A DNA stretch of 64,000 bases from Mycobacterium yunnanensis (GTDB lineage: Bacteria > Actinomycetota > Actinomycetes > Mycobacteriales > Mycobacteriaceae). A program made the translations under genes and the position numbers. Every line of letters starts with the position of its first letter. The first letter of the stretch is position 1. Shown here piece after piece: positions 17,276 to 26,919 of the stretch. The notes under the pieces were generated by a model. That model was not told the origin of the DNA. It searched no databases and saw only the letters and a list, made by a program, of their open reading frames with translations. The DNA lies in contig NZ_JACKVK010000009.1 of NCBI RefSeq assembly GCF_025823185.1, positions 425,476 through 489,475 on the forward strand, in the 5' to 3' direction.

Positions 17276-18645
17276 GGCTTGCCGGTGATCCGGTCGGCGA
17301 CCTTGGCGATCGGCGAGGTGGTGGTACGCCCGCCGAACTCGTGCCGGTCGGCGGCCTTGTACGCCAGGTAGAGGCTGCGCACGCCGAGCCATCGCAGCGG
17401 CTCGGGCTCCCACTTCCGTGACCGGTGCCCCACCCATGCCAGCTCCGTGCGCGGGGTCTTCTCGCCACGTACCAGGTCAGCCAGCGTGCGCCCGGCCAGG
17501 TTGGTCGCGGTGACGCCGTGGCCCACGTAGCCACCGGCCCAGCCCAGCCCCGACGAGCGGTCGAAGTTCACCCCCGCCGACCAGTCCCGGGGCACCGCCA
17601 GCACGCCGCACCACCCGTGCGCGATCGGCACGTCGCGCACCTGAGGCAGGACATCGTGCAGCACGGCGGTCAGCTCCCGAATCGTGCGAGAAGGCACGTG
17701 GCCGTCGAGGTCGGTGCGCGAGCCGTAGCGGTAGGGCACGCTGCGCCCGCCGATGGCGATGCGGTCGTCGACGGTGCGCTGGGCGTAGAAGAATCCGTGC
17801 GCCATGTCGCCGACCGTCTCGCGACCGGCCCACCCAATGGCATCCCACACCTGCGGTGCGATCGGCTCGGTGGCGACCAGTGAGCTGTTCATCGGCAACC
17901 ACTGCCGCTTGAGACTCGGCAGCCCCGCGGTGAAGCCCTCCGTGGCACGCAGGACGACCGGCGCCCGGACGGTGCCGCGCGGCGTGGTGGCCCGCCCGGC
18001 GGCTATCTCCGTCACCGGGGACATCTCGTAGACGTCGACGCCGAGGCGTTCCACGACGTCGGCCAGCCCGCGGGCCAGTGCCGCCGGCTGGATGCGCGCA
18101 CAGTGCGGCGTGTGATAGGCCGCGACCACGCGGGAGAACCGAATGCGTTGCGCCGCTTCGTCACTCGTCAACTCGGCGTAGTCGGTCGCGCCCCAGCTGC
18201 GTTCCTCGGCCATCCGCTCGGCGAGGCGCTGGGCTTGGGCGGCGTTGCGCGCGATCTGCAGGGTGCCGCCCTTGACGATGCCTGCGTCCACGCCCTCGCG
18301 GGCGGCCACGTCGACGACTTCGTCGATGGCCTCGTTGAGCGCCCGCTGCCACGCCACGACGGCGTCGCGGCCGCGCTCGCGGGCCATCGCGTGCCGGTCG
18401 CCCGGGGCCATTCCGGAGAGCCAACCACCGTTGCGGCCCGACGCACCGAACCCGGCGAACCGCGCCTCCAGAACGGTCACGCGCAGTGACGGGTCGGCGC
18501 GCTTCAGGTAATAGGCCGTCCACAGTCCGGTGAAGCCGGCGCCGACGATGCAGACGTCGGCGTCACGGTCACCCGGCAGCGCCGTGCGCGGTGCGGGGAT
18601 CTTGTCGAACCAGTGGGAGACGTGGCCGTTGACGGTAGGCACCAC
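17272..18645 (-). CDS. FAD-dependent amino-acid/amine oxidoreductase (DAO family)
   Basis: A 457-residue flavoprotein with a DAO fold: dinucleotide-binding motif IVGAGFTGLWTAYYL (about 33-47), the SGRNGGWLSG stretch (about 69-78) typical of gamma-glutamylputrescine-oxidase-like enzymes, and a C-terminal GGYVGHGVTATNLAGR that closes the FAD site. It probably oxidises an amine or N-alkyl amino acid with O2. Two GTG codons open the frame (18645 and 18642); no clear ribosome site separates them. No partner enzymes adjoin it, so the substrate stays open. Confidence 0.75.
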   Translation of the reverse strand: MVPTVNGHVSHWFDKIPAPRTALPGDRDADVCIVGAGFTGLWTAYYLKRADPSLRVTVLEARFAGFGASGRNGGWLSGMAPGDRHAMARERGRDAVVAWQRALNEAIDEVVDVAAREGVDAGIVKGGTLQIARNAAQAQRLAERMAEERSWGATDYAELTSDEAAQRIRFSRVVAAYHTPHCARIQPAALARGLADVVERLGVDVYEMSPVTEIAAGRATTPRGTVRAPVVLRATEGFTAGLPSLKRQWLPMNSSLVATEPIAPQVWDAIGWAGRETVGDMAHGFFYAQRTVDDRIAIGGRSVPYRYGSRTDLDGHVPSRTIRELTAVLHDVLPQVRDVPIAHGWCGVLAVPRDWSAGVNFDRSSGLGWAGGYVGHGVTATNLAGRTLADLVRGEKTPRTELAWVGHRSRKWEPEPLRWLGVRSLYLAYKAADRHEFGGRTTTSPIAKVADRITGKP

Positions 18646-18682
18646 GAGAGTCTGTCAGAGCACCTCGGAGGCCGCTTGGGGA

Positions 18683-18841
18683 CTAGTCGCGGTCCTGCCA
18701 GCTGCCGTGCTCGGCACAACCGTCATGCCAGCAGGACGGCCCACGGCGGGACTCCGGCCGGTTGCCGACCTGCACCACGCGGTAATAGGTCGGACGGCCG
18801 CAGACGCACGTCTGGCCGGTGTACTCGTTTCGCCTGGACAT
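18683..18841 (-). CDS. Small Cys-rich (zinc-ribbon-like) protein, 52 aa
   Basis: A short ORF that reads as a real protein: TCVCGRPTYYRVVQVG, then PSCWHDGCAEHGSWQDRD, with four cysteines (12, 14, 37, 42) and two histidines that could hold one zinc ion. Third codon positions are almost all G or C, unlike a chance frame. ATG 18841 is the only upstream start; no good Shine-Dalgarno precedes it. It lies between the flavoprotein gene (same strand) and the divergent helicase. I do not recognise the family and infer zinc binding only from residue pattern. Confidence 0.6.
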   Translation of the reverse strand: MSRRNEYTGQTCVCGRPTYYRVVQVGNRPESRRGPSCWHDGCAEHGSWQDRD

Positions 18842-18910
18842 GGGGAGGGGGATGCCCTCGCGGGCACGGAATTACTCCAAGTCGGTCCGGTCGGGCAGGC
18901 TGGACCCACG

Positions 18911-21457
18911 ATGACCACCCCTGCAGCCCTCCTGCCCGACCCGAGCGACCTGTCCACGCTGCGCGCCAAGGGCGCCGATCCCGACGAGCTGTTTGCCTCG
19001 TTCGCCGCGTGGGCCGAGGCGAGCGGCACCGTCCTGTACCCCGCCCAGGAAGAGGCGCTCATCGAGGTGGTCAGTGGCGCGAACGTCATCCTGGCCACCC
19101 CGACCGGCTCGGGTAAGTCGCTGGTCGCCACCGGGGCGCTGTACGCGGCGCTCGCCGGCGGCCGGCGCAGTTACTACACCGCGCCCATCAAGGCCTTGGT
19201 GAGCGAGAAGTTCTTCGCGCTCTGCGACGTGTTCGGGGCGGCCAACGTCGGAATGCTGACCGGTGACGCGTCGGTCAACGCGGGCGCGCCGATCATTGCG
19301 TGCACGGCGGAGGTGCTGGCCAACACCGCACTGCGCGAGGGAGGTGAGACCAACACGGCCGCGGACATGATCGTCATGGACGAATTCCACTTCTACGGCG
19401 ATCCGGACCGGGGTTGGGCCTGGCAGGTGCCGCTGCTGGAGCTTCCCCGCGCGCAGTTCCTGCTGATGTCGGCCACCCTCGGCGACGTCACGTTCCTGCG
19501 GGAGGACCTGAGCAAGCGCACCGGCCGGGCCACCGCACTGGTCGCGGGAGCCGAACGACCCGTACCGCTGCACTACTACTACGCGACCACGCCGATGCAC
19601 GAGACCATCCAGGATTTGCTCGACACCAAGCAGGCTCCGGTCTACGTCGTGCACTTCACCCAGGCCTCGGCGCTGGAACGCGCCCAGGCGCTGATGAGCG
19701 TCAACGTCAGCACGAAGGAGGAGAAGGCCGCCATCGCCGAATTGATTGGTGCCTTTCGCTTTTCGTCGGCGTTCGGGTCGACGCTGTCGCGTCTGGTTCG
19801 GCACGGAATCGGCGTCCATCACGCCGGGATGCTGCCGAAGTACCGCCGCCTCGTCGAGCAGTTGGCGCAGGCCGGACTGCTCAAGGTCATCTGCGGGACC
19901 GACACCCTCGGCGTCGGCATCAACGTGCCGATCCGCACCGTCGTGTTCTCGGCGTTGTCGAAGTACGACGGCACCCGCACCCGGTTGCTCAACGCCCGGG
20001 AGTTCCATCAGATCGCCGGCCGCGCCGGCCGGGCGGGTTACGACACCGCGGGCACCGTCGTGGTGCAGGCGCCCGAGCACGAGGTGGAGAACCTCAAGCA
20101 GTTCGCCAAGGTCGCCGACGACCCCAAGAAGCGCCGGAAGTTGGTGCGCCGCAAGGTGCCCGAGGGCATGGTGCCGTGGAGCGAGAAGACCATGACGCGG
20201 TTGACGGAGGCCACTCCCGAGCCGCTGGTGAGCAACATGCGGGTGTCGACCGGGATGATCCTCGACGTCGTGGATCGACCGGGCGACCCCTTCGTCGCGA
20301 TGAGGCGGCTGCTCACCGACAACCACGAGCCGCGCAAGCGTCAACTGCGGCTGATCCGAGAAGCGGTCGGCATCGCCAGGTCGCTGCTGCAGGCCGGGGT
20401 GCTGGAACGACTCCCCGAGCCGGAGGCCGACGGGAGGCGTTACCGGCTGACCGTCGACCTGCCGACCGACTTCGCCCTCAACCAACCGCTGTCGACGTTC
20501 GCGCTCGCCGCCATCGACGTGCTCGACACCGAATCGGAAACCTTTGCGCTGGAAGTCGTCTCGGTGATCGAGGCGACGTTGGAGGATCCGCGACAGATCC
20601 TGTCCGCACAACTGAAGAAGGCTAGGGGTGAGGCCGTCGCCGCGATGAAGGCCGAGGGCATCGAGTACGACGAGCGCATCGCGCTGCTCGACGAGATCAC
20701 CCACCCGAAGCCGTTGGCCGACGTGCTCGGACACGTCTACGACGTGTATCTGCAGAGCAATCCGTGGGCCGCCGACGGTCAGCTGTCGCCAAAGTCGATC
20801 GTGCGCGAGATGTGGGAGCGGGCATTCACGTTCCGCGAGTTCGTCAGCGTGTACGGGTTGACCCGGTCGGAGGGCGCGGTACTGCGTTATCTGTCCGACG
20901 CGTTCAAGGCGCTGCGCTCCGGTGTGCCCGCCTCGGCCCGCACCGAGGAGGTGACCGACGTCGTCGAGTGGCTCGGAGAGCTGGTGCGCCAAGTGGATTC
21001 GAGCCTGCTCGACGAGTGGGAGCAGCTGACCAGCCCCGACCAGCCACTGAATGCCCCGGTGGCCGTGCCGGCCCGACCGCGTCCGTTGACGGGCAACGAG
21101 CGGGCCTTCACGGCAATGGTCCGCAACGCCCTCTTCCGCCGGGTCGAACTCTTCGCCCGCCGCCGGTGGTACGACCTCGGGCAACTCGACGGCGACGCCG
21201 GCTGGACCACGGAGCGCTGGGCCGAGATCGGCGACGAGTACTTCGACGAGCACGAGTCGGTGGGCACCGGCGCCGACGCCCGTGGTCCGGCCCTGCTAAT
21301 CGTGGACCGCCAGCCCGGCCTGTGGGAGGTGCGTCAGATCTTGGACGACCCTGCGGGTGACCGTGATTGGGGCTTCGACGTCGAGGTAGACCTGGAGGCG
21401 TCCGACGAGGAGGGCGCGGCGGTGATTCGGATGGTCGACGCGGGGCGGATGGGGTAG
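18911..21457 (+). CDS. DEAD/DEAH-type (SKI2/HelY-like) helicase with DUF3516 region
   Basis: An 848-residue superfamily-2 helicase. Motif I ATPTGSGKS (about 64), motif II DEFH (157), motif III SAT (187) and motif VI QIAGRAGRAG (367) are intact, so it should be ATP-active. The C-terminal half (about 400-848) corresponds to the actinobacterial DUF3516 region rather than the DSHCT domain of HelY. ATG 18911 starts the similarity; the frame before it is antisense to the flavoprotein gene. Probably an RNA helicase of RNA processing or decay; nucleic-acid specificity is unproven. Confidence 0.85.
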   Translation: MTTPAALLPDPSDLSTLRAKGADPDELFASFAAWAEASGTVLYPAQEEALIEVVSGANVILATPTGSGKSLVATGALYAALAGGRRSYYTAPIKALVSEKFFALCDVFGAANVGMLTGDASVNAGAPIIACTAEVLANTALREGGETNTAADMIVMDEFHFYGDPDRGWAWQVPLLELPRAQFLLMSATLGDVTFLREDLSKRTGRATALVAGAERPVPLHYYYATTPMHETIQDLLDTKQAPVYVVHFTQASALERAQALMSVNVSTKEEKAAIAELIGAFRFSSAFGSTLSRLVRHGIGVHHAGMLPKYRRLVEQLAQAGLLKVICGTDTLGVGINVPIRTVVFSALSKYDGTRTRLLNAREFHQIAGRAGRAGYDTAGTVVVQAPEHEVENLKQFAKVADDPKKRRKLVRRKVPEGMVPWSEKTMTRLTEATPEPLVSNMRVSTGMILDVVDRPGDPFVAMRRLLTDNHEPRKRQLRLIREAVGIARSLLQAGVLERLPEPEADGRRYRLTVDLPTDFALNQPLSTFALAAIDVLDTESETFALEVVSVIEATLEDPRQILSAQLKKARGEAVAAMKAEGIEYDERIALLDEITHPKPLADVLGHVYDVYLQSNPWAADGQLSPKSIVREMWERAFTFREFVSVYGLTRSEGAVLRYLSDAFKALRSGVPASARTEEVTDVVEWLGELVRQVDSSLLDEWEQLTSPDQPLNAPVAVPARPRPLTGNERAFTAMVRNALFRRVELFARRRWYDLGQLDGDAGWTTERWAEIGDEYFDEHESVGTGADARGPALLIVDRQPGLWEVRQILDDPAGDRDWGFDVEVDLEASDEEGAAVIRMVDAGRMG

Positions 21458-21578
21458 CGCCGCCTGTGGATCGATTCGCCACTGTGGATGACGCACCGTC
21501 TCAGCGGCTGTGGACGCACCGGCTGTCGGTGCCGCGACGCACGCTCGTGGCACGAATCGACAGAAGGACGGAAACGCC

Positions 21579-22046
21579 ATGTGCTGGCAATGCGACCACC
21601 CGGACAAGACACTCGACGACTACCTCGAGCTGATCCGCGACACCATCGCGGCACACGGCTGGGCCGTGCAACACGTCGACGACGCCCGAACACCCTTCTC
21701 CTACACCGTCGGGCTGCACTATCGCGGCCTGCCGGAGATCCTGGTGACCGGCCTGCCCCCGAGGGACGCCCGCTGGCTGCTCGACACGTTCGTCAAGCGG
21801 ATGGTCCCCGGTCGTCGGCCCGTGGCGGGCGACCGGCTCGTGCTGCCCGCCAACACCCGGGTGGAAGTCGTCGACGTGGCGCACCCCGACGCTCACATGG
21901 GAATCGCTATCGCCATCGGCGGCTACGACGTCAGCGCCGTCCAATTGGTGTGGGCCGACGGCCGTGGCCGGTGGCCCTGGGCCCCCGGGTTCGACGACGG
22001 CAGGCGGCGTCAACCCGTGCTCGGCGCGCGAGCAGTCAGCGCGTGA
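21579..22046 (+). CDS. DUF4262 family protein
   Basis: A 155-residue protein beginning MCWQCDHPDKTLDDYLE, followed by FSYTVGLHYRGLPEILVTGL, which is the core of DUF4262. Function is unknown. I choose ATG 21579, which puts the CWQC pair at the N-terminus and has AAGGA upstream; the longer frame from 21510 adds a low-complexity lead. The gene ends immediately before the stop of the convergent SDR gene (zero-base gap). Confidence 0.72.
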   Translation: MCWQCDHPDKTLDDYLELIRDTIAAHGWAVQHVDDARTPFSYTVGLHYRGLPEILVTGLPPRDARWLLDTFVKRMVPGRRPVAGDRLVLPANTRVEVVDVAHPDAHMGIAIAIGGYDVSAVQLVWADGRGRWPWAPGFDDGRRRQPVLGARAVSA

Positions 22047-22745
22047 CTACCCCCAGGACGTCTCGCCGTGGCGGTCCACGAAGCGCCCCGAGCGGTGACC
22101 GGGACCCTCGGTGGCGAGCGCGACGATGGCGTCGGTGCCCTCGGTGACCGTCTGTGGTCCGGAGTTCGCGTTGATGTCCGTCGCGGTGTAGCCCGGGTCG
22201 GCGACGTTGATCCGAATGTCGTTGAATGCCTTGGCGTACTGCGTCGTCAACATGGTCAGCGCGGCCTTGGACGACGTGTACGCCGCCGCCACCATCGACG
22301 ATTCTGGGCGCGTCGGATCATGCGTGAGCTCAAGGGATCCCATGCCGCTGCCCACGTTGACGACGACCGGGTCGGCCGAGCGCCGCAGCAGGGTCAGGAA
22401 GGCGGTGGTCATGCGGACCACGCCGAGAACGTTGACGTCGAACACGGCGTGGAAGTCCGCGGCGGTCAGGTCCGCGGCGTCGGCGTAGGGCCCGGAGACC
22501 CCCGCGTTGTTGATGAGCACGTCCACCACGCCTTCGTGGGTCTCGACGTCCTTGGCGGCGGCGGCCACCGACGCGTCGTCGGTGACGTCGACCTGAACGA
22601 AGCGGACGCCGAGCGCCTCGGCCGCGGCGGTGCCGAGCGCCGGGTCGCGGGCGCCGAGCAGCACGGTGTGGCCTTGCTCGACGAGTCGGCGTGCGGTCTC
22701 GTAGCCCAGGCCCTTGTTGGCTCCGGTGATGAAGGTGACGGTCAT
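22047..22745 (-). CDS. Short-chain dehydrogenase/reductase
   Basis: A 232-residue classical SDR: cofactor motif TGANKGLG (about 6-13), NNAG (about 82), catalytic Ser in NVGSGMGSL, and YTSSK with catalytic Tyr and Lys (about 155-159). An Arg after the second strand (GARDPALG) suggests NADP(H) preference. ATG 22745 starts the family similarity. Stand-alone gene, divergent from the thiocyanate-hydrolase-like operon; no substrate can be assigned. Confidence 0.85.
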   Translation of the reverse strand: MTVTFITGANKGLGYETARRLVEQGHTVLLGARDPALGTAAAEALGVRFVQVDVTDDASVAAAAKDVETHEGVVDVLINNAGVSGPYADAADLTAADFHAVFDVNVLGVVRMTTAFLTLLRRSADPVVVNVGSGMGSLELTHDPTRPESSMVAAAYTSSKAALTMLTTQYAKAFNDIRINVADPGYTATDINANSGPQTVTEGTDAIVALATEGPGHRSGRFVDRHGETSWG

Positions 22746-22901
22746 CCCCCCATGCTGCCTGAGGGTGGCGGTGAGGCCGTTCCCGGACACCTCGAAATCG
22801 CCACCTCGGCAAACGCCCCGGTGCTAGCCTCACGAGACGCAGCCGCTGGCAGTGCAGGGCGCTCGACCATCGGCAGCTTCCGACGGCGGAGGATCAGCGC
22901 G

Positions 22902-23741
22902 ATGAGCACTGCGGCCGAACGTGCCACTCAACTCGCCCTCGTCGCACGGCTCAAGTCCTCCTACCCCGAACTTCCCGACGCACCCACGCCGGACCAGCTC
23001 GACCATGCCCGGTTCGTCGCCTACATGAAGCCGGTGCACGACGTCGGAGGCGAACCCGACGCTCCCATGAAGTACGAGGACAAGGACTACGAGTACTGGG
23101 AGCACATGACCTACGTCATCTGCGAAGTGCTTGCCTGGCGTGGCATTTGGTTGTCCGAGGAGCGGCGCCGGATCGGCAACGTCGACGTCCAGCGGACGGT
23201 GTACCTGGGGTTCCCCTACTACGGCAGGTGGCTGCTGTCGGTGGCGCGCGTGCTCGTCGAGAAGCACCTCGTCGGGCTAACGGAACTCACCGAGCGGATG
23301 GCCGAGGTGCAGCAGCGCTACGCCGGAGGCTTGCAGGGCAAGACCCTGCGGGCGCAACCGAGATTCGAAGGCGACGGTTCCGGCATCACGCGCAACACCC
23401 ACATCGTGCACGCGCAGGGCAAGGGCGACCCCCAGGTCTACGCGGGTAGGGCGGGCGCGCCGAAGTTCGCGGTCGGTGATCGCGTGCTCGTCCGCGAGCT
23501 GCCCGTGCTGTTCTACACGCGCACACCGGAATACGTGCGCGGGGCGACCGGTGAGATCGCCGCGGTCGCCTACGAGAGTCCCGCCGCCGAGGACGAGACC
23601 TGGGACATCCCCGACGCCAAGCCGGAGTGGTTCTACGTCGTGCAGTTCACCATGGCCGAGCTGTGGGACGACTTCAACGGCCCGGCCGCCGACACGCTGC
23701 GCACCGAGATCCCCGAGCGCTGGCTGCTCGCCGCCGAGTGA
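22902..23741 (+). CDS. Thiocyanate-hydrolase-like fused beta-alpha subunit
   Basis: A 279-residue protein that aligns end to end with the nitrile hydratase beta fold, and most closely, from recall, with the separate beta and alpha subunits of thiocyanate hydrolase joined together. Residues about 35-145 (PHDVGGEPDAP, CEVLAWRGIW, YLGFPYYGRWLLSVARVL) match beta; about 175-279 (KFAVGDRVLVRELP, LFYTRTPEYVRGATG, ERWLLAAE) match alpha. The linker lies near residues 145-170. GGAGG precedes ATG 22902; earlier starts fall antisense to the SDR gene. Expected to pair with the next product, which carries the metal. The reaction (SCN- to COS plus ammonia) is inferred. Confidence 0.78.
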   Translation: MSTAAERATQLALVARLKSSYPELPDAPTPDQLDHARFVAYMKPVHDVGGEPDAPMKYEDKDYEYWEHMTYVICEVLAWRGIWLSEERRRIGNVDVQRTVYLGFPYYGRWLLSVARVLVEKHLVGLTELTERMAEVQQRYAGGLQGKTLRAQPRFEGDGSGITRNTHIVHAQGKGDPQVYAGRAGAPKFAVGDRVLVRELPVLFYTRTPEYVRGATGEIAAVAYESPAAEDETWDIPDAKPEWFYVVQFTMAELWDDFNGPAADTLRTEIPERWLLAAE

Positions 23742-23751
23742 ACGGACCGAC

Positions 23752-24464
<713 letters not shown>

Positions 24465-24468
<4 letters not shown>

Positions 24469-24812
24469 CGATGGCCGCCGAACCCGACGTGCTGCGAACG
24501 ATGATCGACGGCGATCACGTCTGGCCCAAGGTGGCCGCCAAGTACGGCGTCGAGAACCCCGTGCCGCCGTGGAAGACCAGCCTGGACGGGCTCTGCGACG
24601 CGCTCGACAACGCGGGCTGCGACGCACCGGTGCCCGACTTCAAGGCACGTCGCGACGAGGAGGACGCGCTCTCGGCCACCGTCTATTCCGACCTGCCCTA
24701 TCCGGAGAGTCAGCTGGTGTCCCTGGCACATTCGCTGCTGGTCCGCGGCGTCATCACCGAAGACGAACTACGGCAACGCATCTCGGTAATTCGTCGGCGG
24801 CTCGAAGCCTGA
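24465..24812 (+). CDS. P15K-like activator of thiocyanate hydrolase / NHase accessory protein
   Basis: A 115-residue protein resembling the N-terminal helical domain of nitrile hydratase beta and the small activator proteins encoded after the catalytic genes (P15K of the Thiobacillus thiocyanate hydrolase cluster, P14K of nitrile hydratase). Such proteins deliver cobalt to the claw motif. Visible features: DGDHVWPKVAAKYGV, a C-terminal helix pair with SLAHSLLVRGVITEDELRQR. ATG 24465 overlaps the preceding stop; ATG 24471 is an alternative. Gene order beta-alpha, gamma, activator equals the Thiobacillus order apart from the fusion. Confidence 0.65.
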
Positions 24813-24815
24813 GGG

Positions 24816-25838
24816 TCAGCCCGTCTGCGTGCTGCGCTTCTTGGCCTCCCGCAGACCCACCCAGAATCGGGCCGCCTCCCGGATGGATTCCTCCAACGGT
24901 CGCGGCTGCCAGCCGAGTTCGCGTTTGGCCTTGCTGCAGTCCACGGGTGCCTCGGCCCGCATCAGGCGCAATGAGTCGACCGAGAGCCTTTGGTCGGTGC
25001 CCGTGACACGCGCCTTCACGCTGCCCAGCACGGCCATCGCCCAGGCCAGCGCCAACGGGATGGACCGGGTGGGCGGCGGCACGCCGGCGGCCTCGGCAGC
25101 GATCCGTACGACGTCGGCGTTGCTGATCATCCTGTCCGAGATCAGGTACCGCTCCCCGACTCGGCCTCGCTCGGCCGCCAGGATCAAAGCCGTTGCCGCA
25201 TCGTCGATTCCGACGGCCTCCAGTTCGACGCCGCTCATCACGAAGGGCAGCTTGCCAAAGGCGGCGCCCGCGATGATCGCCCCGTGGGGGGTGCGCCCCC
25301 AGTCGCCGGCGCCATAGGTCGTGGAGACGCACATGGCGACGGCGGGCAGACCGCGATCCCGTACGTACTGCATGACGAGGTTCTCGGCCCGAACGCGTGA
25401 CTGGACGTACGGCGTCACGCGGCCGAGGCGGTCGATCACGTCCTCCTCGGTGGCGACCCGGCCGCGCCTGCGTCCCACCGTCGCGTAACTGCTGGTGAAG
25501 ACGAACCGTCGAAGACCGGCGGCCACGTCGTCGCGGCAGGCCACCTCGAGGACGTTGCGGGTGCCCTCGACGTTGGTGCGGAACAGAGGCGCGGGATCCC
25601 GCAGCCAGCCGCGGGTGTCGACGACGCAGTAGTAGACGACGTCACATCCGAGCATCGCCTCGTGCAGGGCGTCGTCGTCCCAGATGTCGCCGACGATGCG
25701 CGTCACGTCGAGGTCGTCGATGCCGACGGTCTTGGCTCCGGCTCGCACCATCGCCCGGACGTCGTGGCCGTCGGCCACCAACTGGCGGGTGACGTGCGAA
25801 CCCAGATATCCGTTGGCGCCGATCACCAGGGCGGTCAT
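24816..25838 (-). CDS. NAD(P)-dependent epimerase/dehydratase (Rv0139-like)
   Basis: A 340-residue extended SDR. VIGANGYLGSHVTR (about 5-18) binds NAD(P); catalysis likely uses FTSSYATVG (Ser/Thr) and YVQSR, where the usual YxxxK has Arg in place of Lys, so catalysis may be altered. ATG 25838 overlaps the upstream stop as ATGA. Length and position equal M. tuberculosis Rv0139, with the Rv0138-, Rv0137c-, Rv0136- and Rv0135c-like genes next to it in the same relative order. Substrate unknown; steroid or nucleotide-sugar substrates are common in the family. Confidence 0.8.
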   Translation of the reverse strand: MTALVIGANGYLGSHVTRQLVADGHDVRAMVRAGAKTVGIDDLDVTRIVGDIWDDDALHEAMLGCDVVYYCVVDTRGWLRDPAPLFRTNVEGTRNVLEVACRDDVAAGLRRFVFTSSYATVGRRRGRVATEEDVIDRLGRVTPYVQSRVRAENLVMQYVRDRGLPAVAMCVSTTYGAGDWGRTPHGAIIAGAAFGKLPFVMSGVELEAVGIDDAATALILAAERGRVGERYLISDRMISNADVVRIAAEAAGVPPPTRSIPLALAWAMAVLGSVKARVTGTDQRLSVDSLRLMRAEAPVDCSKAKRELGWQPRPLEESIREAARFWVGLREAKKRSTQTG

Positions 25839-26344
25839 CGGGCGCCCCCACCGTAGGTGGCCATCCACTGCGCCGCCTCGTCGGGCAGCGTGCCGAGCTC
25901 GTCGGCCTTGCGACACCACTTCACGGTCGCCGCGACGAAGCGCAGGGGGTTGTAGACGTCCTCTTGCCTGCGCCACTTACCGTCACCGGCATAGGTGACG
26001 ATCGAGATGTTGGTGGCGCTGATGATGGTGCCGTCACCGGGATCGCGCATGGGGTTGTCGAGCTCGCAGATGACGACTCCTCGCGCTTCATCGACGACCG
26101 TCCACAGCGACGGGAACGACGTCATGTAGCTGCCGGGGAAGTTCTCCATCGTGCGCCAGATCCAAGGCCGCACCTGCTCGCGGCCGCGCATCGTGCCCGC
26201 CGCGTGTTCGACGTAGGTGACGTCCTCGGTGTACTGGTCAACCCATGGATCCCAGTCCCTGGTGGCGGCGGCCCGCCCGACCGTGGCCTCGAATCCGGCG
26301 AACGCCTCGACGAGCTCGGCGCGACTGAACGTGGTACCCGTCAC
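25835..26344 (-). CDS. NTF2/SnoaL-like protein (Rv0138-like)
   Basis: A 169-residue NTF2-like alpha-beta roll: an N-terminal helix, DWDPWVDQYTEDVTYVEHAAGTMRG split by a short loop, MRDPGDGTIISATNISIV strands, and a Trp-rich tail. Proteins of this fold bind or isomerise small hydrophobic molecules; no catalytic set can be identified with confidence. GTG 26344 is the start. It is translationally coupled to the following epimerase gene, an arrangement conserved with M. tuberculosis Rv0138-Rv0139, so both probably act on the same metabolite. Confidence 0.72.
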   Translation of the reverse strand: MTGTTFSRAELVEAFAGFEATVGRAAATRDWDPWVDQYTEDVTYVEHAAGTMRGREQVRPWIWRTMENFPGSYMTSFPSLWTVVDEARGVVICELDNPMRDPGDGTIISATNISIVTYAGDGKWRRQEDVYNPLRFVAATVKWCRKADELGTLPDEAAQWMATYGGGAR

Positions 26345-26445
26345 GCCACCGACTAGAACACGTTCTACCTGGGTTTGTCGAGCAGTCGACGGGAACTTTT
26401 CAGTGGGTGCCGGGGGTTACACGAATGTCTACCCGAGGAGGACCA

Positions 26446-26919
26446 GTGGCAGCTCCGAAGCAGAGAACCTACGACAAGAACCCGGCCGCGGTGAACGCGC
26501 TGTCGCCGGAGCAATACCAGGTGACGCAGAAGAACGGCACCGAGCGGCCGTTCACCGGTGAGTACTGGGACAACCACGAGCCGGGTCTCTACGTCGACGT
26601 GGTCTCCGGTGAACCGCTGTTCGCCTCGACCGACAAGTTCGAGAGCGGGTCGGGCTGGCCCAGCTTCACCAAACCGGTCGACGCCGCCAATGTGATCTCC
26701 AAGCGCGACTTCAGCCATCTGATGGTGCGCACCGAGGTCCGGTCGGCGCACGGCGACAGTCACCTGGGGCACGTCTTCAACGACGGTCCCCGCGAGGCCG
26801 GAGGGTTGCGCTACTGCATCAACTCCGCTTCGCTGAGGTTCGTCCATCTCGACGACCTCGAGGCCGAGGGCTACGGCGAGTACACGACACTGTTCGGCAA
26901 CCGAGAGGCGAAGGCATGA
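26446..26919 (+). CDS. msrB: Peptide-methionine (R)-S-oxide reductase
   Basis: A 157-residue MsrB with GWPSF (about 70-74), HLGHVFNDGP (about 109-118) and the active site RYCINSASLRF. The catalytic Cys in RYC is the only cysteine in the protein: the zinc-binding CxxC pairs and the usual resolving Cys (GCGWPSF reads GSGWPSF) are absent, so regeneration must use an external thiol such as mycoredoxin, thioredoxin or mycothiol. GTG 26446 follows GAGGAGG; ATG 26425 is possible. Coupled by ATGA overlap to msrA, so both sulfoxide isomers are handled by one message. Confidence 0.9.
   Translation: MAAPKQRTYDKNPAAVNALSPEQYQVTQKNGTERPFTGEYWDNHEPGLYVDVVSGEPLFASTDKFESGSGWPSFTKPVDAANVISKRDFSHLMVRTEVRSAHGDSHLGHVFNDGPREAGGLRYCINSASLRFVHLDDLEAEGYGEYTTLFGNREAKA

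Noticed and set aside
21465..21514. Three TGTGGA motifs (21465, 21483, 21509) as DnaA boxes or an origin
   Set aside because: Flanks do not match the full mycobacterial DnaA box, only three copies occur, and dnaA, dnaN and an AT-rich unwinding stretch are absent.
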